A stretch of 5,343 nucleotides of DNA from contig DRLE01000065.1 of NCBI GenBank assembly GCA_011051475.1, positions 1-5,343 on the forward strand, given 5' to 3'. Shown here piece after piece: positions 1-5,343 of the stretch. Made by a program: the position numbers and the translations under genes. Within the stretch, counting starts at the first letter, position 1. The number at the start of each line of letters is the position of its first letter. The notes below the pieces were generated by a model that did no database searches, was not told the DNA's origin, and saw only the letters and a list, made by a program, of their open reading frames with translations. The stretch comes from Gammaproteobacteria bacterium. Lineage in GTDB: Bacteria; Pseudomonadota; Gammaproteobacteria; SZUA-229.

Positions 1-39
1 ACTTACGGTAAAACTGAAGCATTTAATAAACGATAAAAA

Positions 40-66
40 CTCTGTGACCTCTGTGTCCTCTGTGGT
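40..66. repeat. Three 9-bp tandem units after tmk
   Basis: CTCTGTGAC, CTCTGTGTC and CTCTGTGGT follow one another directly, 17 nt beyond the tmk stop codon. The minus-strand form, ACCACAGAGGACACAGAG, is from memory another short motif seen between genes in many distant bacteria. A perfect AAAAGCTTTT palindrome (68-77) lies between it and tmk. The remaining sequence, 1-39, is AT-rich with no recognisable gene. Confidence 0.65.
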
Positions 67-83
67 GAAAAGCTTTTGCTGTT

Positions 84-710
84 TTATTTTCCCAGAATAC
101 CATATTCGCTAAGCTTTTCGCGTATCTGCAGCTGTACTTCTTCAAGCGGCGGTTCGGCATTGATCAGGGTAATGCGCTCGGGGTGCTCATGCGCCAGGGC
201 GATATAGGCCTGACGCACGCGCTGGAAGAAATCGTCTTTTTCCTGCTCGATGCGGTCGGGGGCGCTGCGCTTGCCGGCGCGTTCGCGACCGACTTCAACC
301 GGGGCGTCGAGGATCAGGGTCAGATCGGGACGCAGTTCGCCCTGCACCCAGTTTTCCAGACCGCTGATCTTGCCGATATCCAGTTGCCGACCACCGCCCT
401 GGTAGGCGTAGGTAGCCTCGGTAAAACGGTCGCAAAGCACGGTTTTGCCCGCATCCAGCGCCGGCCTGATGACCTTTGCAAGGTGCTCGGCGCGGGCGGC
501 GAACATCAGCAGCAGTTCGGCATCGGCGCTCATATTGTCGTCACGATGACCCAGCAGCATCTCGCGCAGGGCCTCACCCAGCGGCGTACCACCCGGCTCG
601 CGCGTCACCACGCACGCCTGCCCTGCTGCTTCCAGCAGTTCACGGATAAAGTTCAGGTTGCTGGTCTTGCCAACGCCTTCGATGCCTTCGAGTGTTATGA
701 ATTTTCCCAT
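84..710 (-). CDS. tmk: Thymidylate kinase
   Basis: This enzyme phosphorylates dTMP to dTDP with ATP, an essential cytosolic step of dTTP supply. It has 208 residues, close to the E. coli length. The P-loop GIEGVGKTS is at 9-17, the substrate-binding TREPGGTPLGE at 36-46, the DR motif DRFTEATYAYQGGGR at 94-108, and a LID region with several arginines ending in DRIEQE at 152-157. The arginines in the LID and their absence from the P-loop fit the E. coli-type (type II) enzyme. ATG at 710 is chosen because MGKFITLEGIEG aligns with family N-termini. The frame stays open to an ATG at 845, but that extension is a translation of the repeat array. No Shine-Dalgarno is visible before 710 (minus strand AACGACGTTTCT-ATG). 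tmk is separated from mltG by 270 nt, unlike the tightly packed genes upstream. Confidence 0.96.
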   Translation of the reverse strand: MGKFITLEGIEGVGKTSNLNFIRELLEAAGQACVVTREPGGTPLGEALREMLLGHRDDNMSADAELLLMFAARAEHLAKVIRPALDAGKTVLCDRFTEATYAYQGGGRQLDIGKISGLENWVQGELRPDLTLILDAPVEVGRERAGKRSAPDRIEQEKDDFFQRVRQAYIALAHEHPERITLINAEPPLEEVQLQIREKLSEYGILGK

Positions 711-907
711 AGAAACGTCGTTGTTCGTCTTTCGTTGTTCGTCTGCAGGAGTCGGAGTCAGTGTTTTCCGCTCAGGGTGACAGCACGTTGTCATTCTGAG
801 CGAAGCCGAAGAATCTTGTGCCACCGCACTCGCGGCAGGTTTCAAGACCCGTTCGACTCCGCTGCGCTCCGCTCAGGGTGACAGCCTGCCTTTCACTATT
901 CACTATT
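711..907. repeat. Array of short dispersed-type repeats between tmk and mltG
   Basis: This non-coding stretch consists largely of repeat-like modules. CGTTGTTCGTCT is duplicated at 719-730 and 733-744 (period 14). CCGCTCAGGGTGACAGC (17 bp) is at 768-784 and again at 869-885. The module with TCATTCTGAGCGAAGC spans 789-816. The module starting GTTCGACTCCGCTGCGCTCC spans 851-884 and ends in the second 17-bp copy. CACTATT is in tandem at 894-907. From memory, close relatives of these modules occur between genes in many unrelated bacterial genomes and metagenome contigs, where they are often mistranslated as peptides such as SASLRMT or FDSAALRSG. No gene is supported here on either strand, and I see no convincing promoter for tmk. 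Confidence 0.75.
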
Positions 908-909
908 TA

Positions 910-925
910 CCTCCATGGATGGAGG
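910..925. repeat. Short inverted repeat next to the 931-955 hairpin
   Basis: CCTCCAT and ATGGAGG are exact reverse complements separated by two bases, which would fold as a 6-bp stem with a 4-nt loop. With the inverted repeat 5 nt away it forms a double-hairpin unit. Function unknown. Confidence 0.55.
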
Positions 926-930
926 GTATG

Positions 931-955
931 CTGGAATCGTCAGGAACGATTCCAG
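931..955. repeat. Perfect 10-bp inverted repeat, 5-nt loop
   Basis: CTGGAATCGT and its exact reverse complement ACGATTCCAG are separated by CAGGA. It lies 26 nt past the mltG stop codon in the direction of transcription. No T-run follows on the minus strand, so it is not a standard intrinsic terminator. It could protect the 3' end of the mltG mRNA or be part of a dispersed hairpin element; the sequence alone does not decide. Confidence 0.7.
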
Positions 956-968
956 TGCGTTATTCACT

Positions 969-992
969 AAAAAACGCGCCCTAGCGTTTTTT
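969..992 (-). terminator. Terminator-like inverted repeat over the mltG stop codon
   Basis: On the minus strand the sequence is AAAAAACGC, then a 6-nt loop, then GCGTTTTTT: a perfect 9-bp inverted repeat. The left arm encodes the final Lys-Lys-Arg of MltG, the TAG stop is in the loop, and the right arm supplies a run of six U. The form resembles an intrinsic terminator and would work in both directions, but only three pairs are G-C, so the stem is weak. If functional, it would separate tmk from the fabF-mltG transcript. Confidence 0.4.
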
Positions 993-2012
993 CCGGCGCT
1001 GATATTTATCCACCGCCTTCTCATGCTCCGCCAGTGTCTCTGAAAAATAATGCCTGCCACTACCGTCGCCATAGGCGACGAAATACAGATACGGCGTTTT
1101 GTCCGGATGCAGGGTGGCGTGTATGGCCTCGCGTCCCGGCAGCGCGATGGGGGTCGGCGGCAGGCCGTGGCGGGTGTAGGTATTATACGGGGTATCCTTT
1201 CGCAGGTCGCGAAAACGGATATTGCCATCATAGTTTTCGATGCCGTAAATCACCGTGGGATCGGTCTGCAGGCGCATGTTCCTGCGCAGGCGGTTGATAA
1301 ACACGCCGGCGATCAGCGGGCGCTCTTCGGGCACGGCCGATTCCTTTTCCACGATGGAGGCCATAATCAGGGCCTCGTACGGGGTTTTAAACGGCAGATC
1401 TTTTTCCCGCCCCGCCCATTCCTCGGCCAGTATCTTCGCCATGGTGTTATAGGCGCGCTGCAACAGCTCGATATCGCTTATACCGTGGGTAATGGCATAG
1501 GTATCGGGATAAAACCGCCCTTCAGGATGCTCACCGGCATGACCGAGCTTTTCCATAATGCCGGCATCATCCAGCGGTCTGCCCTCCTCGTCAACAAGCA
1601 GGGCTTTTACCGCCGGGTGCTGCTGTATGGCCTGCAGCACCTGGCGAAAGGTATGACCTTCGATCAGGGTAATATTGTGCTGCACCACCTTGCCGTTGAC
1701 CATGTCATCGAGCAGCGAGGCCAGCGTGCTCTCGGGCATCAGGCGATATTCACCGGCCTGCAGGCGCGTGGATTGCCCCTTCAGGCGACCCCAGAGCAGG
1801 AAATATTGTTCATTATCGAGCAGGCCGCGTGCTTTCAGCTGCTTTGCCAGGGTGCGTATGCTGGAACCGCGTTTGAAATTGATGCTTTGCGGCTCGCTGA
1901 TGGGCAGCGCGGCATGCATCTGGCGATAGATACGGCTGGTAAACCAGCCGCCAGCAGCCAGGGCAATAACCAGCAGGGCAATAATGATTTTTTTAAACAT
2001 GCTGAAGTGCAT
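981..2012 (-). CDS. mltG: Endolytic murein transglycosylase MltG (YceG-like)
   Basis: This inner-membrane lytic transglycosylase cleaves nascent glycan strands internally in the periplasm and is thought to terminate strand elongation. It has 343 residues (E. coli 340). A short basic start (MFKK) precedes one membrane segment at about residues 9-23, giving a single-pass anchor with the catalytic part in the periplasm. A LysM-like region (about 43-108) includes LQAGEYRL, and the YceG catalytic domain follows: RFYPDTY (166-172), catalytic Glu222 in SIVEKES (219-225), VFINRLRRNMRLQTDPTVIYG (237-257), PYNTYTRHGLPP (275-286) and KTPYLYFVA (305-313). Glu222 corresponds to E. coli Glu218. The tail is very basic (QRRKKR). 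The ATG at 2012 overlaps pabC by 20 nt; the ATG at 2000 (MFKK...) overlaps by 8 nt and gives a more usual N-terminus. Neither has a clear Shine-Dalgarno. The stop lies inside a terminator-like inverted repeat. Confidence 0.96.
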   Translation of the reverse strand: MHFSMFKKIIIALLVIALAAGGWFTSRIYRQMHAALPISEPQSINFKRGSSIRTLAKQLKARGLLDNEQYFLLWGRLKGQSTRLQAGEYRLMPESTLASLLDDMVNGKVVQHNITLIEGHTFRQVLQAIQQHPAVKALLVDEEGRPLDDAGIMEKLGHAGEHPEGRFYPDTYAITHGISDIELLQRAYNTMAKILAEEWAGREKDLPFKTPYEALIMASIVEKESAVPEERPLIAGVFINRLRRNMRLQTDPTVIYGIENYDGNIRFRDLRKDTPYNTYTRHGLPPTPIALPGREAIHATLHPDKTPYLYFVAYGDGSGRHYFSETLAEHEKAVDKYQRRKKR

Positions 2013-2835
2013 TTCGGCTGTCAGTCAGCAGGGCCTCGAAAACCTGCCGGCTAATGTCTGATGAAGTAAAGGCTTTATCCATAATGGAAGAAACCTCGCG
2101 CATGCCGATAAGGCTGTTGCTGATAAACAGTGCATCCATGTCCAGTACCTCCTCCCGTGTCAGTGCCCGGATATGCAGTGGGTAGTTCAGAGCCTTTATT
2201 ATAGCCGTAATCCGCTCGCGCATAATGCCCCTCACCCCGCTGTGGCTCAAATCCGGGGTATAGACCGCGCCGTTCTTTATTGCAAAGACATTGCTCATAC
2301 TGCCTTCGATCATATGACCGTTGGCATCGAGCATCAGCCCGTCCATATAGTTGTCACTGAATTCATTTCGCGCCATAACATTTTCCAGCCGGTTCAGGTG
2401 CTTGAGACCGGCCAGGCTTTCGTTGATCGAGGCCTGGGTGCGACAGATAAACAACCTGCCGCTGGCAAGCTGCTGCGTGAGCAGCGAGGAATATTCCGAC
2501 GACAGAGGCGAACACTGCACAATTCGTCTGCCTGGCTGGCCCTGCTGCCAGGCATAGCCGCGCTGGCTGTTACCCCGGGTCAGAATAATCCTGATTGCGC
2601 AGGTCTCCCTATCATCCAGCAGGCGGCTGATATCATCCAGCAGTACATCTTCCGGCGGACAGTCCATGGCAAGCTTCTCTGCAGACTGTTGCAGGCGCTG
2701 GTAATGCTGCGGCCAGTAATACAGCTTTTGCTGATGACAGAGAATGGTTTCAAACAGGCCGTCGCCGTACTGCAGGCCACGGTCCTGCACGCTGATATGG
2801 TCGGCAAAAACGCCGTTAACCAGCACCTGCTTCAT
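1993..2835 (-). CDS. pabC: 4-amino-4-deoxychorismate lyase
   Basis: This is a PLP enzyme of fold type IV that eliminates pyruvate from 4-amino-4-deoxychorismate to give p-aminobenzoate in the cytosol. It has 280 residues, near the roughly 270 of E. coli PabC. An early LQYGDGLFET (21-30) is followed by the PLP lysine Lys145 in GLKHLNRLENV (143-153), the cofactor-region EGSMSN (177-182), and YTPDLSHSGVRGIMRE (192-207) with the conserved G-RG-MR pattern. Branched-chain and D-amino-acid aminotransferases share this fold, but KHLNRLE and direct coupling to pabB favour the lyase. The ATG overlaps the pabB TGA as ATGA, and a strong Shine-Dalgarno lies just upstream, so the start is secure and translation is probably coupled to pabB. 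The 3' end overlaps the start of mltG. Confidence 0.95.
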   Translation of the reverse strand: MKQVLVNGVFADHISVQDRGLQYGDGLFETILCHQQKLYYWPQHYQRLQQSAEKLAMDCPPEDVLLDDISRLLDDRETCAIRIILTRGNSQRGYAWQQGQPGRRIVQCSPLSSEYSSLLTQQLASGRLFICRTQASINESLAGLKHLNRLENVMARNEFSDNYMDGLMLDANGHMIEGSMSNVFAIKNGAVYTPDLSHSGVRGIMRERITAIIKALNYPLHIRALTREEVLDMDALFISNSLIGMREVSSIMDKAFTSSDISRQVFEALLTDSRNALQHV

Positions 2836-4265
2836 GCTCCCTCCAGGCTGAACATTTTCAGCAGGCCGCGGGCCTTGGCGCGGGTTTCGGCCAGTTCATT
2901 GTCGGCAATGGAATCGCTGACAATCCCGCCACCGGCGCGAAAGCTTAAATCACGGCCCTGGCGCACCAGGCTGCGAATCAGGATATTGAAGTCCATGCTG
3001 CCATCGCGATTGATATAACCGAGTGAGCCGGTATAGGCGCCGCGCGGCTGCTGCTCCATTTCGGCAAGGATTTCCATGCAGCGAACCTTGGGGCAGCCGG
3101 TAATGGTGCCGCCGGGAAATACCGCGCGCAGCACATCCACGGGTGACCTGTCCGCCTGCAGCCGGCCGCGCACATTGGAAACAATATGATGCACATGCTC
3201 CCAGGTCTCCAGCACCATAAGTTCATTCACTTCGATACTGCCCGGCTGGCAGACACGGCCAAGGTCATTGCGCTCAAGATCGATCAGCATAATATGTTCG
3301 GCCTGCTCCTTGGGATGGGCCAGCAGTTCGTCGGCCAGGGCCTGGTCATCGGCCTGCCGGCTGTTGCGCGGGCGGGTGCCGGCAATCGGGCGGGTTTCAA
3401 CCGTATTATTGCGCAGCGACACCAGACGCTCGGGTGATGAACTGATAATGCTCATGCCCGGCAGGCAGGCCATGGCGGCAAAGGACGAAGGGTTATTGCG
3501 CGCCAGCGCGCGAAACAGGCTGGCATCGTCATAATCCTGCTGCAGCTCCGCCGTCCACAGACGCGACAGATTGGCCTGGAAGATATCACCATCGATTATA
3601 TACTGCTTGATGCGCTGCACCTGCTGCCGGTACGGCCCGGTATCCGACTCCTGCAGACTGGCCAGAGAAATAGTTGCGCTCTCCTTCGTATAAAGCCCGG
3701 GCTGTTGCAGCAGCTGGCTGAAATCCTGCGCCAGCACATCCAGCAGGGCCGCATGCTCGCTTTCGGCTACCGCCAGCAGCCGCCGGTTCTGCTTGTCGTA
3801 GATAATGGCGGCCGGGCAGCGCGCGGCCCAGGCAAGCGGCTGTGAGGGATTCAGGGCAGGCAGTTGCAGGCGGGGCTCGATCTCTTCGGCCATTTCATAA
3901 GCCAGGTAGACAAACCAGCCACCGGTAAACGGCAGCTCGCTGTCCGTGGCCGGTATTTTTTCCTGCTGAAAGCGTCTTTCCAGCAGCTCGAAAAAACCGG
4001 CTGGCGGCGCCTGCCGACCGATGTCATCCACTTCACAGAAGTTCAGGGTTTTATCGGCAGACAGGCTGAAGGTATATTGCGGACAGGCCGGCAGGATATC
4101 GAACTGGGTGTTGTCATCCCGGCTGGCGCTGCTGCACAGCAGGAAGGGATAACGTTCGCGGTTGAGGCGGTTGAATGCGGTCAGAAAGGCAACCGTGTCC
4201 TCTGCCGTTGCAAGGGCCGGAGCAGGCAGCTGTCGCGTTATCGTGCGCCGCGTATTCAGGGACAC
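2832..4265 (-). CDS. pabB: Aminodeoxychorismate synthase component I
   Basis: This subunit converts chorismate plus ammonia to 4-amino-4-deoxychorismate, the first step of the p-aminobenzoate branch of folate synthesis; ammonia normally comes from PabA, which is not in the window. The protein has 477 residues (E. coli PabB about 453). An N-terminal domain carries FDIL (residues 56-59), a PabB-like rather than TrpE-like feature. The chorismate-binding domain follows, with FQANLSR (229-235), SSPER (276-280), PIAGT (293-297), DLERNDLGR (329-337), VHHIVS (358-363), GGTITGCPK (385-393) and AGGGIVSDS (444-452). Ala295 sits where E. coli PabB has Lys274. The start is GTG at 4263-4265; the frame is open upstream to the fabF stop with no other usual start codon, and the nearest purine-rich run (GGAAG, 4281-4285) is 15 nt away, so the start is uncertain by some residues. 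The stop overlaps the pabC ATG. TrpE is less likely because of FDIL and the adjacent pabC. Confidence 0.95.
   Translation of the reverse strand: MSLNTRRTITRQLPAPALATAEDTVAFLTAFNRLNRERYPFLLCSSASRDDNTQFDILPACPQYTFSLSADKTLNFCEVDDIGRQAPPAGFFELLERRFQQEKIPATDSELPFTGGWFVYLAYEMAEEIEPRLQLPALNPSQPLAWAARCPAAIIYDKQNRRLLAVAESEHAALLDVLAQDFSQLLQQPGLYTKESATISLASLQESDTGPYRQQVQRIKQYIIDGDIFQANLSRLWTAELQQDYDDASLFRALARNNPSSFAAMACLPGMSIISSSPERLVSLRNNTVETRPIAGTRPRNSRQADDQALADELLAHPKEQAEHIMLIDLERNDLGRVCQPGSIEVNELMVLETWEHVHHIVSNVRGRLQADRSPVDVLRAVFPGGTITGCPKVRCMEILAEMEQQPRGAYTGSLGYINRDGSMDFNILIRSLVRQGRDLSFRAGGGIVSDSIADNELAETRAKARGLLKMFSLEGA
2837..2844 (-). promoter_or_regulatory. Shine-Dalgarno of pabC inside the pabB 3' end
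   Basis: On the minus strand the bases before the pabC ATG read TGGAGGGAGC-ATG. GGAGG (2840-2844) lies 4 nt from the start codon, within the last codons of pabB. This is the clearest ribosome binding site in the window, and together with the ATGA stop/start overlap it fixes the pabC start. Confidence 0.8.
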
Positions 4266-4279
4266 TGTTTCAGGGACAC
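4255..4279 (-). repeat. 11-bp direct duplication at the fabF-pabB junction
   Basis: On the minus strand GTGTCCCTGAA occurs twice (4279-4269 and 4265-4255), separated by ACA. The second copy contains the proposed GTG start of pabB. The first copy offers another GTG, but the 14-nt period puts it out of frame, and it would stop after seven codons inside the start of pabB. The rest of the 30-nt gap after fabF shows no hairpin or T-run, consistent with cotranscription. Confidence 0.75.
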
Positions 4280-4295
4280 GCTTCCAACGGTGCGC

Positions 4296-5343
4296 TCAGG
4301 ACGGCTTTTTGAAAATCAGTGTTCCGTTGGTGCCGCCAAAACCAAACGAATTGGACAGGGCGTAGTCGATTTTCATTTCACGCGCGGTATGGGGCACATA
4401 ATCCAGGTCACAGCCCTCACCCGGATTGTCCAGGTTGATGGTTGGCGGCGCAACCTGGTCCTTGATGGCCATTACCGAGAAAACCGCCTCGATACCACCG
4501 GCCGCACCCAGCAGGTGTCCGGTCATGGACTTGGTGGAACTGACCACGACCTTGTTGGCACTGTCACCCAGAGCCAGCTTGATGGCGTTGGTTTCGGCAA
4601 CGTCACCGGCCGGCGTTGAGGTGCCGTGGGCGTTGATGTAATCGATGTCTTCCGGGTTGAGGTCAGCATCTTTCATTGCCAGCTGCATGCAGCGACCGGC
4701 GCCGCTGCCGTCGGCCACCGGCATGGTCATGTGATAGGCATCGCTGTTATAGCCGAAGCCGGCGATTTCGGCATAGATCTTCGCGCCGCGTTTTTTCGCG
4801 TGTTCGTATTCTTCCAGCACCAGAACGCCGGCACCGTCACCGAGAACGAAACCGTCGCGATCTTTGTCCCAGGGACGGCTGGCCGCTTCCGGGTCATCGT
4901 TGCGCGATGACAGCGCGCGGGCGGCAGCGAAACCGGCTATGCCCAGCGGCGAAGACGCCTGCTCGGCGCCGCCGGCCACCATGACATCGGCGTCACCGTA
5001 GGCAATAATGCGGGCGGATTCGCCAATGTTATGGGTACCTGTGGAACAGGCGGTAACGATGGAGATATTCGGTCCTTTCACACCGTAGCGGATGGAAAAG
5101 TTACCCGAAATCATATTGATGATGGAACCGGGAACAAAAAACGGCGAGATCTTGCGCGGACCGCCCTTGACCAGCTTTTCGTGGCTGACTTCGATCATCG
5201 GCAAACCGCCGATACCCGAACCGATGGCAACACCGACCCGTTCGGCGTTTTCATCGGTGATTTCCAGGCCGGAATCTTTCAGCGCTTCATCGGCGGCAAC
5301 CATGCCGTAATGGATAAAGGTATCCATTTTTTTCAGGTCCTTG
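4296..5343 (-). CDS. fabF: 3-oxoacyl-[acyl-carrier-protein] synthase II (KAS II), 5' end outside window
   Basis: This is the condensing enzyme that extends acyl-ACP with malonyl-ACP in cytosolic type II fatty-acid synthesis; in E. coli it is also responsible for the temperature-dependent elongation of palmitoleate. About 348 residues are visible and the frame stays open to the right window edge, so roughly the first 64 residues are missing; the ATG at 5327 is internal. Counting from that Met, the nucleophile is Cys94 in TACSTG (codon 5046-5048), the two catalytic histidines are His234 (NAHGTSTPAGD) and His271 (KSMTGHLLGAAG), and Lys266 is present. The spacing from Cys to the second His equals that of E. 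coli FabF Cys163/His303/His340. The gating-loop GFGGTN, with its Phe at 330, lies near the C-terminus. No terminator is seen after its TGA, and pabB follows after 30 nt. FabB is the only serious alternative, and the sequence is much closer to FabF. Confidence 0.97.
   Translation of the reverse strand, partial: KDLKKMDTFIHYGMVAADEALKDSGLEITDENAERVGVAIGSGIGGLPMIEVSHEKLVKGGPRKISPFFVPGSIINMISGNFSIRYGVKGPNISIVTACSTGTHNIGESARIIAYGDADVMVAGGAEQASSPLGIAGFAAARALSSRNDDPEAASRPWDKDRDGFVLGDGAGVLVLEEYEHAKKRGAKIYAEIAGFGYNSDAYHMTMPVADGSGAGRCMQLAMKDADLNPEDIDYINAHGTSTPAGDVAETNAIKLALGDSANKVVVSSTKSMTGHLLGAAGGIEAVFSVMAIKDQVAPPTINLDNPGEGCDLDYVPHTAREMKIDYALSNSFGFGGTNGTLIFKKPS

Larger units (their letters stand above)
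897..969. repeat. 9-bp direct repeats bracketing the double hairpin
   Basis: TATTCACTA occurs at 897-905 and again at 961-969, with the two inverted repeats in the 55 bp between. The left copy is itself part of a CACTATT tandem (894-900 and 901-907). Such an arrangement can be a target-site duplication around a small non-autonomous element, but no terminal inverted repeats are seen, and the motif is AT-rich and simple, so chance is possible. Confidence 0.4.

Noticed and set aside
1..36. Possible 3' end of a convergent plus-strand gene (frame 1 ends ...EAFNKR then TAA at 34-36)
   Set aside because: Only 11 codons are visible, another plus frame is also open here, and no family can be recognised, so it cannot be told from chance.
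183..881. A 232-codon plus-strand frame through tmk into the repeat array
   Set aside because: Most of it is antisense to tmk and its C-terminus translates repeat modules (FDSAALRSG), a known source of false protein calls.
711..907. CRISPR array
   Set aside because: The repeats are of different types with irregular spacing; there is no single repeat with uniform spacers and no cas gene.
1050..2054. A 334-codon open frame on the plus strand, antisense to nearly all of mltG
   Set aside because: It lies opposite a clearly conserved gene, its translation matches no family I recognise, and long antisense frames are common opposite GC-rich genes. It is best explained as a shadow.
2173..3018. A 281-codon plus-strand frame across pabC and the end of pabB
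   Set aside because: It is antisense to two firmly identified genes, shows no domain or recognisable motif, and crosses their junction without any initiation signal.
3864..4619. A 251-codon plus-strand frame across the fabF-pabB junction
   Set aside because: It is antisense to conserved parts of both genes with no similarity or start signal of its own.

Overview
The window is a stretch of gammaproteobacterial chromosome. The evidence is a minus-strand cluster in the order fabF - pabB - pabC - mltG - tmk. This matches the conserved gammaproteobacterial fabF-pabC-mltG(yceG)-tmk-holB neighbourhood, with pabB placed beside pabC. The proteins align throughout with their E. coli counterparts, as recalled from memory. 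Base composition is moderately GC-rich. The genus cannot be named from this sequence; a free-living, possibly uncultured gammaproteobacterium fits best.

Layout, in the direction of transcription (right to left): fabF (5343-4296, 5' end outside the window); a 30-nt gap with a small direct duplication; pabB (4265-2832, GTG start); pabC (2835-1993, ATGA overlap with pabB); mltG (2012-981, overlapping the pabC end); a 270-nt gap (980-711) packed with inverted repeats and short dispersed repeats; tmk (710-84); and 83 nt of non-coding sequence carrying another short tandem repeat. The usual next gene, holB, does not follow tmk closely.

Functions: FabF elongates fatty acids. PabB and PabC make p-aminobenzoate for folate; the glutaminase subunit PabA must be encoded elsewhere. 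MltG is a membrane-anchored endolytic murein transglycosylase that limits glycan-strand growth. Tmk makes dTDP for DNA synthesis. The genes from fabF to mltG are tightly packed and look like one transcript. The link to tmk is doubtful because a terminator-like inverted repeat covers the mltG stop codon and repeats fill the gap.

The coding content is ordinary. I found no evidence of an undescribed multi-gene system. The points most worth a second look are the layered repeat region 711-992, the repeat on the other side of tmk, the duplicated sequence at the pabB start, and an Ala in place of the expected Lys in the PabB active-site motif.
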